DNA of 64,000 nucleotides, taken from positions 496,001 through 560,000 of the forward strand of contig NZ_CP048751.1 in the NCBI RefSeq assembly GCF_011064825.1. The letters run 5' to 3'. Of this stretch, positions 17,127-25,193 are shown one piece after another (within the stretch, counting starts at the first letter, position 1; each line of letters begins with the position of its first letter). The DNA is from Brevundimonas mediterranea (GTDB taxonomy: Bacteria > Pseudomonadota > Alphaproteobacteria > Caulobacterales > Caulobacteraceae). The notes beneath the pieces were generated by a model. That model was not told the origin of the DNA. It worked only from the letters and a program-made list of their open reading frames with translations, and searched no databases. A program made the translations under genes and the position numbers.

Positions 17127-17489
17127 GCTCAGCACGCACCGCTCGTTGATCGTCGGCCGCGCCACCTGCACCCGGCACAGGCCAGGCCAGGCCGGCTTCA
17201 GGGTCTTGGCGAACCACAGGCACAGGTTCTCCAGGCTGGGCAGTTCCAGCCCCTCGTGCTCGTTCAGCATGCCGTGGTCCAGCTGTTCCGCCGCCGCCTT
17301 CAGCGCCCGGTCCAACGCCCCCAGGTCGGCGACCCAGTTGTGTTCGGCGTCCAGAGTCTCGGAGCGGATCGTGGCCTCGACCGTGAAGGAATGGCCGTGG
17401 ACGCGGCGATAGATGCTGCCCTCGGGTTCGTTGGGGAAATGGTGGGCGGCGTCGAAGGTCGCCTGTTTGGTGATTTCGAAAACGGGCAT
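17121..17489 (-). CDS. queD: 6-carboxy-5,6,7,8-tetrahydropterin synthase QueD
   Basis: Converts 7,8-dihydroneopterin triphosphate to 6-carboxy-tetrahydropterin, the second step of queuosine precursor synthesis. Zinc ligands are visible: H in FDAAHHFPNEP, then HGHSF. The catalytic strings DFGALDR-like (VADLGALDRALK) and LDHGMLNEHEG follow, and NLCLWFAKTL matches. The ATG at 17489 overlaps the queE stop codon (TAATG) and gives 122 residues, typical for the family. A longer frame to 17534 is less likely. It is convergent with the M48 gene, with a 6-bp overlap. Confidence 0.92.
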   Translation of the reverse strand: MPVFEITKQATFDAAHHFPNEPEGSIYRRVHGHSFTVEATIRSETLDAEHNWVADLGALDRALKAAAEQLDHGMLNEHEGLELPSLENLCLWFAKTLKPAWPGLCRVQVARPTINERCVLSL

Positions 17490-18124
17490 TAGCGGACGCC
17501 GATATACTTGTGGGTCTGGACGCTCAGGCGCCACTGGGGATGGGTCAGGCAGTATTCGATGGCGGCGGCGGTGTTCTCCGCCTGGTCGGGGCCGTCCATG
17601 GGCTGCAGCCAGAACCGCTCGAACGCGAGGTGTTCGAACCGGTCCGGCAGGGCCTTGGCCTGCGGATAGACCAGCTTCAGCTCCTGGCCCTTGACCTGGA
17701 TCAGATCGGCGTCCGCCTTGGGACTGACGCAGATCCAGTCGATCCCGTCCGGCGCCGCCAGGGTGCCGTTGCTCTCGATGGCGATCTCAAAGTCCCGCGC
17801 GTGCAGGGCCGCGATCAGCGGCGGGTCCAGCTGCAACAGGGGCTCGCCGCCGGTGCAAACCACCAGTTTCGGGTCCCCCGCCCGCCCCCGCCACATCGCC
17901 GCGACATGGTCGGCCAGCAGGTCCGCCGTGGCGAACTTGCCGCCCCCGTCGCCGTCCGTCCCGACGAAATCCGTGTCACAGAAGCTGCAGACGGCGCTCG
18001 CCCGATCCTGCTCGCGCCCGCTCCACAGATTGCAGCCGGCGAAGCGCAGGAAGACGGCCGGCCGGCCCGCCTGTCCGCCCTCGCCCTGCACCGTCAGAAA
18101 GACTTCCTTGGCTGAATAGGTCAC
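17489..18124 (-). CDS. queE: 7-carboxy-7-deazaguanine synthase QueE
   Basis: Radical-SAM enzyme forming the 7-deazaguanine ring (CDG) from 6-carboxy-tetrahydropterin. The cluster-binding motif is [19 protein letters not shown], a CX14CX2C spacing rather than the usual CX3CX2C. This variant is known in some QueE proteins, such as that of Burkholderia. The SAM motif [11 protein letters not shown] is present. The GTG start overlaps the queC stop codon (GTGA). Middle gene of queC-queE-queD. Confidence 0.93.
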   Translation of the reverse strand: MTYSAKEVFLTVQGEGGQAGRPAVFLRFAGCNLWSGREQDRASAVCSFCDTDFVGTDGDGGGKFATADLLADHVAAMWRGRAGDPKLVVCTGGEPLLQLDPPLIAALHARDFEIAIESNGTLAAPDGIDWICVSPKADADLIQVKGQELKLVYPQAKALPDRFEHLAFERFWLQPMDGPDQAENTAAAIEYCLTHPQWRLSVQTHKYIGVR

Positions 18125-18852
18125 GTCTCGACGCCCTGGGACGCGACCCAGTCTTCATACCCCGCCGCGCGCAGTTCGCAGGCCGGGCATTCGCCGCAGC
18201 CATAGCCCCAGGCGTGCCGATGCGTCCGGTCGCCCTGATAGCAGGTATGGCTGTCCTCGATGATCAGTTCGACCAGAGCCTCGCCGCCGATCCGCTCGGC
18301 CAGCGCCCAGGTCTGCCCCTTGGTCAGCCACATCAGCGGGGTGTCGATCACCACCGGCTTGTCCAGCCCCAGAGACAGGGCGCGCGCCATGGCCTCCATC
18401 GTCTCGTGGCGACAGTCGGGATAGCCGGAATAGTCCGTCTCGCACATGCCGCCGACCAGCACCTCCAGCCCGCGCCGATCCGCCAGGGCCGCAGCAGCCA
18501 CCAGGAAGATCAGATTGCGCCCCGGCACGAAGGTCGTCGGCAGGCCGCGCGCGTCCATCTCGATCTTGCGGTCGGCGGTCAGGGCGCTCTCGGCGATCCG
18601 GCCATAGCCGGTCAGATCCACCACATGGTCGTCGCCCAGCCGGTCGGCGTACTGCGGCAGGGCCGCCCCCATGCCGGCGCGCACCGCCTGGCGCGCCTCC
18701 ATCTCGACCCGATGGCGCTGGCCATAGTCGAAGCCGACCGTCTCCACCCGCTCGAACCGCTCCAGCGCCCAGGCCAGGCAGGTCGCGCTGTCCTGCCCGC
18801 CGGAGAACAGGACCAGGGCCGATGTCGGAGACTTTTCCAGGATGACGCTCAT
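18121..18852 (-). CDS. queC: 7-cyano-7-deazaguanine (preQ0) synthase QueC
   Basis: ATP-dependent conversion of CDG to preQ0. The PP-loop is [11 protein letters not shown] near the N-terminus, the family block [14 protein letters not shown] lies in the middle, and the zinc site comes from HTCYQG plus [12 protein letters not shown]. The ATG at 18852 gives the usual N-terminus ([19 protein letters not shown]). A frame to 18909 exists, but neither start has a clear ribosome site. First gene of the queCED operon. No preQ1 riboswitch is visible upstream. Confidence 0.93.
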   Translation of the reverse strand: MSVILEKSPTSALVLFSGGQDSATCLAWALERFERVETVGFDYGQRHRVEMEARQAVRAGMGAALPQYADRLGDDHVVDLTGYGRIAESALTADRKIEMDARGLPTTFVPGRNLIFLVAAAALADRRGLEVLVGGMCETDYSGYPDCRHETMEAMARALSLGLDKPVVIDTPLMWLTKGQTWALAERIGGEALVELIIEDSHTCYQGDRTHRHAWGYGCGECPACELRAAGYEDWVASQGVET

Positions 18853-19074
18853 GACGAATCTGCGGTCGGCCGGTCGGCCGCGCGCATGCACAAAGGGATG
18901 GGGACCCATATGGGTCAGGGCGGCCTTCTACACCAGAGGGGCGGACGGCGCAAAATCCGGGTGGCCAGTCCGCACCTGACGCCGCATTTCATCCACGAAA
19001 CTTTTTGATCCAGCTTAACTAATCCGCAAGCGCTTCCGGTCAAGGTTGTCAGGGAGTAAGGAGTTCTGGGCAGT

Positions 19075-20730
19075 ATGCCGATCATTGAGACCCTTTCAGA
19101 GCGGCCCGAGCCCATCGCCCCGTCCACGCTCGGCTGCGCGGTGCTTGCGCGTTTCGAGCGCGAACCCGACACCCTGGTCATCCCGGTTGTCGAGAATGGC
19201 CGTCCCGTGGGTCTGGTCGAACGCACCGCCTTCCTTCAGAAAATCGCCGGCCGCTTCGGCCACGCCCTTTACGACAACCGCCCCATCAGTTTCGCCATGG
19301 ACGCCGAGCCTGCGGTCGTCGAAGGCGACACCCGGATCGACGCCTTCTCCGACATCATGTTGCGCGGCGGTCCCGCCGCCCTGCTGCGCGGCTTCATCGT
19401 CACCAGGAACGGCCGGTATCATGGGGTCGGCACAGCGGCGACCCTGCTCAAGGCCGCCACCGATCGCCAGCGTGAATACGACGCCCGGATGGCCGATCAG
19501 ACCGCCATCCTCAACGACACCCGCGCCCAGGCCATCGCCGCCGCCCGCGCCAAGAGCCAGTTCCTGGCCATCATGAGCCATGAGCTGCGCACCCCTATGA
19601 ACGGCGTTCTGGCCGTGGCTGAACTGCTGCGCCGCCAACCTCTGAACGAGGCGGCCCAGGCCCACGTCCAAACCATCGTCGATTCCTCCGAAAGCCTGCT
19701 GCGCATCCTTCAGGACGCGGTCGACCTGTCCAAGGCCGAGGCGGGCGAGCTTGAGCTGAACCCCGTCCCCACCCCGCTCCGCGCCGTCATGGACGACGTC
19801 CAGTCCCTGTGGGAGCCGCGCGCGTCCCAGGACGGCGTGACCCTGATGGTCGGTTACGAGGGCGACACCGAACTGGCGGCCGTCATCGACGGCGTGCGGC
19901 TGAAACAGGTGTTCAACAACCTGATCGGCAACGCCCTGAAATTCGCGCGCAACGGCATGGTCGAGGCCCGGCTCAAGGCCTGGGTCGAGGGCGACCAGAT
20001 CCGCATGCAGGCCCGCGTCCGCGACGACGGCCCCGGCCTGGACGCAGACCGCGTCGATTCCGTCTTCGAACCCTTTGTTCACGGCTCGGGGCCTGACGGC
20101 GCCGGCCTGGGCCTGTCGATCTGCCGTCAGGTGGTCGACCGCATGGGCGGGCGCATCTGGGCCGAGAACAACCAGGGCCGCGGCGCCACCTTCGCCTTCG
20201 ACCTGACCGCGCGCCGCGCCGTGGTCGAGGTCGAGACCCCGTCGAACGTGTCGGACCTGTCCGAGCTGAACCTCCAGTCCGCCCCGCACATCCTGATCGT
20301 CGACGACAATGCGACCAACCGCGTGGTGGCCCAGGCCCTGTGCGAAATGTTCGGCTGCAGCTCGGAACTGGCCGAAGACGGGATCGAGGCGCTTCAGGCC
20401 GTTCAGGAAAACCGCTACGACCTGATCCTGATGGATATCAAGATGCCGCGCATGGACGGCGTCCAGGCCACCCAGGCCATTCGCGCCCTGAACGGTCCGG
20501 TCAGCCGCATTCCCATCGTCGCCCTCACCGCCAACGCCGATCCGGAAGACGCCAAACACTATCTGTCCATCGGCATGGCCGCCGTGGTCGAGAAGCCGAT
20601 CAAGCCCGAACGCTTGCGCATGGCGATGAACGCCGCCCTCTCGACGACCCAGGCCGCCGCCGATGACAGTGGCGAGGGCGATGGTGAGAGCGCCCAGGCT
20701 CCAAAGCGCCGCGCCGCCCGTCGCGCCTGA
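19075..20730 (+). CDS. Hybrid sensor histidine kinase with N-terminal CBS-like sensor
   Basis: 551-residue cytoplasmic kinase without membrane segments. Residues 15-125 form a CBS-pair-like sensory region (IPVVENGRPVGLVERTAFLQ, then FIVTRNGRYHGVGTAATLL), as seen in some diguanylate cyclases. HisKA has H169 (SHELRTPMNG). The ATPase has NLIGNALKFARNG, DDGPGLD and GAGLGLSIC. The receiver has D410/D411 and the phospho-acceptor D454 (LILMDIKMPRMDG). The basic tail is APKRRAARRA. No response regulator gene is adjacent; phosphotransfer probably goes to an orphan Hpt or regulator elsewhere. Confidence 0.9.
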   Translation: MPIIETLSERPEPIAPSTLGCAVLARFEREPDTLVIPVVENGRPVGLVERTAFLQKIAGRFGHALYDNRPISFAMDAEPAVVEGDTRIDAFSDIMLRGGPAALLRGFIVTRNGRYHGVGTAATLLKAATDRQREYDARMADQTAILNDTRAQAIAAARAKSQFLAIMSHELRTPMNGVLAVAELLRRQPLNEAAQAHVQTIVDSSESLLRILQDAVDLSKAEAGELELNPVPTPLRAVMDDVQSLWEPRASQDGVTLMVGYEGDTELAAVIDGVRLKQVFNNLIGNALKFARNGMVEARLKAWVEGDQIRMQARVRDDGPGLDADRVDSVFEPFVHGSGPDGAGLGLSICRQVVDRMGGRIWAENNQGRGATFAFDLTARRAVVEVETPSNVSDLSELNLQSAPHILIVDDNATNRVVAQALCEMFGCSSELAEDGIEALQAVQENRYDLILMDIKMPRMDGVQATQAIRALNGPVSRIPIVALTANADPEDAKHYLSIGMAAVVEKPIKPERLRMAMNAALSTTQAAADDSGEGDGESAQAPKRRAARRA

Positions 20731-20748
20731 CGCGCTTCAGGCCCTGGC

Positions 20749-21780
20749 TCAGTCTGGCCGGACCTCCAGCGCCTCCTCATCCTCCTCGTCGTAGCCCACG
20801 AGGCGCAACGCCCGCGCCTTCTGGCCGTTCAGCTCGGCCCATCGAAGCAGCCCCTCCTCGCGGCCGTGGGTGATCCAGATCTCGTCGGGCTTCAGCTCTT
20901 CGAAGGTGGCGACCAGTTCGCCCCAGTCGGCGTGATCCGACACCACCAGCGGCAGTTCCACGCCCCTCTGACGCGCCCGCGCCCGCACCCCCATCCAGCC
21001 GGACGCAAAGGCCGTCACCGGATCGGCGAAACTGCGGGCCCACCGATCCTGGATCGCCGACGGCGGCGCGATCACCACCTCGCCGCCCAAGGCGCCCTTG
21101 CCCAGACCCCGCGCCGGCAGGACCGGCCCCAGGTCGATCCCCTCGCGTTCATACAGGGCGTTCAGCCGCTCCATCGCCCCGTGGACATAGATCGGCCGCT
21201 CCCACCCCGCCTCGCGCAGGCTCATGATGATCCGCTGCGCCTTGCCCAGGGCGTAGGCGCCGACCAGATGGGCGCGTTCCGGGAACTGACCCAGCGACCG
21301 GACCAGCCGTCCGATCTCCTCCTCGGTCGGCGGATGGCGGAACACCGGCAGGCCGAAGGTCGCCTCCGAGATGAAGACGTGACAGGGCGTGGGCTCGAAC
21401 GCCGGGCAGGTCGGGTCGCGCCGGCGCTTGTAGTCGCCCGACACCACCATGGTCAGGCCCTTCCACCTCGCCTCGACCTGGGCCGAGCCCAGCACATGGC
21501 CGGCCGGGACCAGCCGCAGGTCCACGCCGTTGACGGCGGCGGCCTCGCCATACTCCACAGCCCGCATCTGCCCCGCGAACTCGGCGCCATAGCGTTCGGC
21601 CATGATGGCCAGGGTCTGGCGTGTCGCCAGCACCACGCCGTGCCCGGCCCGCGCATGATCCGAATGGCCGTGGGTGATCACCGCCCGATCCACCGGCCGC
21701 ACCGGATCGACGTAGAAGTCACCCGGCGGGCAATACAGGCCGGCGGGCGTGGGGTGCAGCAGGTCTTCGGGGCGGATCAT
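20749..21780 (-). CDS. Ligase-associated MBL-fold DNA exonuclease
   Basis: 343-residue metallo-beta-lactamase/beta-CASP-like nuclease. The metal motif HGHSDH is at residues 37-42. Later ligands lie in PAGHVLGSAQ, VVSGDYKRRRDPTCPAFEP, VVSDHADW and WITHGREEG. The N-terminus ITPAGLYCPPGDFYVDP-type matches 'ligase-associated DNA exonuclease' proteins, which usually sit with an ATP-dependent ligase, a large Lhr-type helicase and PdeM. None of those genes is adjacent here. Proposed role in DNA end processing or repair; the activity is known by association only. Confidence 0.85.
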   Translation of the reverse strand: MIRPEDLLHPTPAGLYCPPGDFYVDPVRPVDRAVITHGHSDHARAGHGVVLATRQTLAIMAERYGAEFAGQMRAVEYGEAAAVNGVDLRLVPAGHVLGSAQVEARWKGLTMVVSGDYKRRRDPTCPAFEPTPCHVFISEATFGLPVFRHPPTEEEIGRLVRSLGQFPERAHLVGAYALGKAQRIIMSLREAGWERPIYVHGAMERLNALYEREGIDLGPVLPARGLGKGALGGEVVIAPPSAIQDRWARSFADPVTAFASGWMGVRARARQRGVELPLVVSDHADWGELVATFEELKPDEIWITHGREEGLLRWAELNGQKARALRLVGYDEEDEEALEVRPD

Positions 21781-21860
21781 GGGACCGTAACGCTCTCGAC
21801 GCCGTCGGGTCCCCCCTCCATACAGGAGACGATCATCGGCTTCACGGGCGTTCCTTTCGC

Positions 21861-22331
21861 ATGCAAGACAGTTTCGTCGACACCATCCTGCCCCAGCTGG
21901 CGACGGGGTCCGCCCACACCAGTGCGCTGGGCTTCGTCTTCGACGGCCTGCACGAGGGCGATCCCCGCATTCGCGTGCCCTGGCGGCCCGATCTGGTCGG
22001 CGATCCCGGCACCGGCGTCCTGGCCGGCGGCCTCGTCACCACCCTGCTGGACCACATCGGCGGCCTGGCGGTCTGGACGGCCATGGCCGAGTTTCAGCCC
22101 ATCGCCACCCTGGATCTGCGGGTGGACTATATGCGCGCCGCCCATCCGCGCGTGGACCTGCTGGCCCAGGGGAAATGCTACCGGCTGACGCCGACCATCG
22201 CCTTCGTCCGGGCCTGGGCCTTCGAAGAAGACCCATCCGACCCGGTCGCGGCGGCCCAGTCCGCCTATGTGCTGAACCGCGCCCGCCCGCACCGGGAAAA
22301 GACGGCCGCCAGCCGTGAGGCCACGGCATGA
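21861..22331 (+). CDS. PaaI-family thioesterase, first of a pair
   Basis: 156-residue single-hotdog thioesterase. The family core is GTGVLAGGLVTTLLDHIGGLAV, then LDLRVDYMRAAHP and the strand WAFEEDPSDPVAAAQSAYVL. It probably hydrolyses acyl- or aryl-CoA. Its last four bases overlap the start of a second hotdog gene (ATGA), so the two are likely co-translated and might form a heteromer. Divergent from the exonuclease gene. Confidence 0.82.
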   Translation: MQDSFVDTILPQLATGSAHTSALGFVFDGLHEGDPRIRVPWRPDLVGDPGTGVLAGGLVTTLLDHIGGLAVWTAMAEFQPIATLDLRVDYMRAAHPRVDLLAQGKCYRLTPTIAFVRAWAFEEDPSDPVAAAQSAYVLNRARPHREKTAASREATA

Positions 22332-22720
22332 GCGACCTTCTCGAACGCATCCCCTACGCCCGCTTCCTGAACCTTCAGACCCTGGTCAGCGGCGACGAGA
22401 TCACCGTCATCCTGCCCTTCGCCGACCGGCTGATCGGCAATCCCATGCTTCCGGCCCTGCACGGTGGTTCGACGGCGGCCCTGCTGGAGATGACGGCCAT
22501 GGCCCAGGTCGCCCTGGCCTTCCCCAGCCCGCGCCTGCCCCGCCCGATCAATGTCACCGTCGCCTATCTGCGCACCGGCCGCCCGGTCGACGTCTTCGCC
22601 CGCGCCAGCATCAGCCGCGCCGGCCGCCGCGTCGCCCATGTCCAGGCCGAGGCCTGGCAGGAAGCCCGCAGCCAGCCCATCGCCTCCCTGACCGCCCATT
22701 TCCTGCTGGACAATCCCTAA
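22328..22720 (+). CDS. PaaI-family thioesterase, second of a pair
   Basis: 130-residue hotdog protein. The core is MLPALHGGSTAALLEMTAMA, then INVTVAYLRTGRPVDVFARA and VAHVQAEAWQ. The usual glycine/aspartate positions near the helix are GG/E, compatible with a PaaI-type enzyme. Coupled to the preceding hotdog gene by an ATGA overlap. Substrate unknown. Confidence 0.82.
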   Translation: MSDLLERIPYARFLNLQTLVSGDEITVILPFADRLIGNPMLPALHGGSTAALLEMTAMAQVALAFPSPRLPRPINVTVAYLRTGRPVDVFARASISRAGRRVAHVQAEAWQEARSQPIASLTAHFLLDNP

Positions 22721-22823
22721 GCCTTTCAGCGGCTTCGGGCGGACGAAAACAGAAATGACACCCCGTTCGTCGAACAATCGGCGCTGAACACGCGCACGAC
22801 CATCACGGTTAACAAGACTCTAC

Positions 22824-22869
22824 CAAGCAAGGTTAATCCATGTTAAGCTTACATCTCTTGTAAACCTTG
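22824..22869. promoter_or_regulatory. Repeat-rich promoter region with TTAA motifs
   Basis: Contains CAAGCAAGGTT (22824-22834), TTAA-N6-TTAA (22833-22846) and TTGTAAACCTTG (22858-22869). The last is the inverse complement of a string upstream of sciP. The TTAA pair resembles a CtrA site but has spacing 6 instead of 7. Control by a cell-cycle regulator is possible but unproven. Confidence 0.35.
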
Positions 22870-22884
22870 TTTTAGGGGCTTTCT

Positions 22885-23235
22885 ATGGAACGGACCGAAG
22901 TCATCGCCAGCGTCGCCGGCGATCTCCACGCGACCGAACACGCGATCGACGCCGCCATCACCCAGGCGACGACGCTGGTTCAATCCTTCATCGGCGCCCG
23001 CGCCGCCCTGTCCCTTTCGCCCGTCGCCGCCACCGCGTCGCAGGCCAAGGCCATGGAAACCATCGCCGCCCTCGCCGCCGCCCGCGAGTCCATCGTCGCC
23101 TGCCACGCGGAACTCCAGAAGGATCACCGTCGTATGGGTTACGGCACCTACGCCATCGGTCCGGTTGGCAAGCCCGACGACTGGCTTGATCCCAAGCCTG
23201 TCAAGCAGACCGGCCACCTTCGCTCGGTCGGGTGA
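22885..23235 (+). CDS. Conserved hypothetical protein, helical
   Basis: 116 residues, no signal peptide or membrane segment. It is alanine-rich and mostly helical (SVAGDLHATEHAIDAAITQA, MAKAMETIAALAAARESIVA-like segment), then a short ordered tail (MGYGTYAIGPVGKPDDWLDP). I do not recognise a family. It has its own AT-richer promoter region with TTAA motifs and a strong hairpin after it, so it is probably a single-gene unit. The promoter motif shared with sciP is the best clue to its regulation. Confidence 0.65.
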   Translation: MERTEVIASVAGDLHATEHAIDAAITQATTLVQSFIGARAALSLSPVAATASQAKAMETIAALAAARESIVACHAELQKDHRRMGYGTYAIGPVGKPDDWLDPKPVKQTGHLRSVG

Positions 23236-23289
23236 ATTTTTGGTAAGCTTAGCGGACTGACATTATCGTTTAACCAGCAATGGTTCATT

Positions 23290-23320
23290 ATCGCCCCCGT
23301 GCACTCAGTGCGGGGGCGAT
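23290..23320 (+). terminator. Strong hairpin after the 22.9-kb gene
   Basis: Perfect 10-bp stem ATCGCCCCCG/CGGGGGCGAT with an 11-base loop, starting 54 bp after the stop codon. It has only a weak T tract. It argues against starting the next gene at 23280. Confidence 0.65.
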
Positions 23321-23324
23321 TTGC

Positions 23325-23762
23325 ATGGTGAACATGGGTTATGCGGTCGTCGGCGCGATCTTCATGGTCGGCATGGTCCTTTTCGCCTTCATCAAGGGCG
23401 GACCGCGAGAACGAGTCGGTGCCGGTTATCTTCTTGCCGCCTGGTTCGCCTCACTGCTCGTTCAGGAGAACAACGGCTTTCGCGGATTGCCTATTGGGAT
23501 GTTTCTCATTGATGCGATGTCCCTAGTGGTATTCGCCGCTTTAGCCTGGCGGGCGCATCAATCCTGGCCCGTATGGGTAGCCGGCCTACAGCTGATTACT
23601 GTCATGGCTCACATCATGATCCTGACGACGAAGACGATCCCCATAGCGTCGCTCTACACAGTGATGAACTTGATCGGCTATCTCATCATCATCTGCATCG
23701 GCGTCGGCACCTTCTGGGCCTGGCAGGAGCGCAAGGCTGAGGCCGAGTTTGCGTCTAGGTAG
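23325..23762 (+). CDS. Small multi-pass membrane protein, unknown function
   Basis: About 145 residues with four or five hydrophobic helices (VVGAIFMVGMVLFAFIKGGP, LLAAWFASLLVQ, IGMFLIDAMSLVVFAALAWR, LITVMAHIMILTT, LIGYLIIICIGVGTFWAW). I chose the ATG at 23325 because an earlier ATG at 23280 lies before the terminator hairpin; 23334 is also possible. Base composition is less GC-rich than that of its neighbours, which hints at a different history. No family recognised. Confidence 0.6.
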   Translation: MVNMGYAVVGAIFMVGMVLFAFIKGGPRERVGAGYLLAAWFASLLVQENNGFRGLPIGMFLIDAMSLVVFAALAWRAHQSWPVWVAGLQLITVMAHIMILTTKTIPIASLYTVMNLIGYLIIICIGVGTFWAWQERKAEAEFASR

Positions 23763-23813
23763 AAATTCCTAATCCCATCCCCTAAACTTCCCCGACTCAG
23801 TCGCGGGAACCCC

Positions 23814-24449
23814 ATGCCCCTGTCGCACGCGAAACTCTGGAAGGCCGTGGACGCCCTGGCGCGGCGCGAGGGGTTGTCGCCGTCGGGGCTGGCCCGGCGG
23901 GCGGGGCTGGATGCGACCAGTTTCAATCCGTCCAAACGGTTCGGCGCCGGCGATCCGCCCCGTCCCCGCTGGCCCTCGACCGAGAGCATGACCCTGATGC
24001 TTCAGGCGACCGGCGTCTCCCTGGCCGAGTTCGCGGCCCTGGCCGACGACGCGCCGCCGACGTCCACGACCGTGCCCCTGCTGGGCCTGGCCCGCGCCGG
24101 CCTGGACGGTTTCTTCGACGACGCCGGCCTGCCGGTCGGCGACGGCTGGGATCAGACCGAACTGCCCCGGGTCAACGCCACCACCTTCAGCCTGCGGATC
24201 AGCGGGGATTCGATGGCGCCCCTGTATCGCGAGGGCGACCGTGTCATCGTCGACCGCGGCGACCCCGCCGTGCGGCGCGGCGACCGGGTCGTGGCGCGCC
24301 TGACCTCGGGCGAGGTGGTGGCCAAGGAGCTGACCGGCCTGACCGCCCGCGCCGCCACCCTGTCCTCGATCAACCCCGACTATCCGCCCCGGATCGTGCC
24401 CCGGCGCGAGATCGAATGGATGGCCCGCATCCTGTGGGTCAGCCAATAG
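23814..24449 (+). CDS. S24/LexA-like repressor with XRE-type N-terminus
   Basis: 211 residues. An N-terminal helix-turn-helix (AVDALARREGLSPSGLARRA) is followed by a peptidase S24 domain. The serine is S133 (SGDSMAPLYREGD) and the lysine K171 (VVAKELTG). A possible autocleavage site Ala-Gly occurs at 95-96 (LARAG). It resembles phage CI-type and HtrA/PrsW-unrelated LexA-like regulators, but no phage genes are near, so it is probably a chromosomal stress regulator. Followed by paired hairpins. Confidence 0.85.
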   Translation: MPLSHAKLWKAVDALARREGLSPSGLARRAGLDATSFNPSKRFGAGDPPRPRWPSTESMTLMLQATGVSLAEFAALADDAPPTSTTVPLLGLARAGLDGFFDDAGLPVGDGWDQTELPRVNATTFSLRISGDSMAPLYREGDRVIVDRGDPAVRRGDRVVARLTSGEVVAKELTGLTARAATLSSINPDYPPRIVPRREIEWMARILWVSQ

Positions 24450-24452
24450 AAA

Positions 24453-24504
24453 GCCCCGCCCGGCGAACCGGACGGGGCCAGGCTCAAACGGCGAACCGTG
24501 AGCC
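24453..24504. terminator. Two tandem hairpins between convergent genes
   Basis: The first stem is GCCCCG-C-CCGG/CCGG-A-CGGGGC (24453-24478). The second is GGCTCA/TGAGCC with a nested ACGG/CCGT (24481-24504). They lie directly after the S24 gene and could terminate both converging transcripts. AACCGGACGGGGC recurs at about 24525-24537. Confidence 0.55.
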
Positions 24505-24580
24505 TTCGACTGTCCCGGCGGCGGAACCGGACGGGGCGTAAGCAGCCCGCCGCCGAAAACAGTCTTTCCGCAAGCGACCC

Positions 24581-25051
24581 TTAGCGGGTCACGTAATTCG
24601 CATTGACCCAACCGCCGCCGGCGATCTGGATCCAGTCGCCTTGCGAGGCGACGGCCGTGAACTGTTGGCCGGCCGACAGGCTGCCCGCCTGGCGGAAGCC
24701 GGTGCCGGGGCCGCTGCGGATGCGCAGGTTCGTGCCGGCGCGATAGGTGTTGGCGTTGGCCTGGGCCGCCGCGCGGGTGCGCTGCTGGTTGCAGCCGATA
24801 TAGGAGCCGGCCGCCGCGCCGGCGCCGGCGCCGACCACGGTCCCGGCCGTGCGCTCGTTGCGCGCCAGGTTCGAGCCGACCACGCCGCCAACGACCGCGC
24901 CGATCAGGGCGCCCACGCGTTGACGACCGCCGGGGGCGTCGCAGTTGGTCACGCCATTGGCCTGGGCCTGGGCGGCCATGGGGGCGGCGGTCACCAAGGC
25001 GGCCAGCGCCGCAGCCGTGGCCAGACCCGTCTTCAGAAACTTGCTCGACAT
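24581..25051 (-). CDS. Secreted SH3-domain protein with glycine zipper
   Basis: 156 residues from the ATG at 25051, which is preceded by AGGAG. The signal peptide is TGLATAAALAALVTAAPMAAQAQA. A glycine-zipper membrane-interacting segment follows (GALIGAVVGGVVGSNLARNE, VVGAGAGAAAGSYIGC), then a bacterial SH3b domain (TNLRIRSGPGTGFRQAGSLS, GDWIQIAGGGWVNANYV). Probably an envelope protein binding peptidoglycan. A start at 25069 lacks a good ribosome site. Confidence 0.82.
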   Translation of the reverse strand: MSSKFLKTGLATAAALAALVTAAPMAAQAQANGVTNCDAPGGRQRVGALIGAVVGGVVGSNLARNERTAGTVVGAGAGAAAGSYIGCNQQRTRAAAQANANTYRAGTNLRIRSGPGTGFRQAGSLSAGQQFTAVASQGDWIQIAGGGWVNANYVTR

Positions 25052-25193
25052 AACTCTATCTCCTGTCATCGGGCTTGCCGATGAGGAGACAATGCCCGGC
25101 CGAACCTGAAGGCTCCCGGAGCTTCGCCGTTATTTTCCGTTCATCTTCATCGACGCCGCCGCCCGAGAGCGGTTCGCGCCAAGGCCGATCTGG

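Noticed and set aside
18853..19074. preQ1 riboswitch before queC
   Set aside because: No preQ1-I or preQ1-II-like pattern is visible upstream of queC on the minus strand.
22833..22846. Full CtrA box upstream of the 22.9-kb gene
   Set aside because: The TTAA pair is spaced by 6 bases, not 7; recorded only as a TTAA-rich promoter region.
23814..24449. Prophage marker (S24 repressor)
   Set aside because: No integrase, structural or lysis genes lie nearby, so the repressor-like gene alone does not indicate a prophage.
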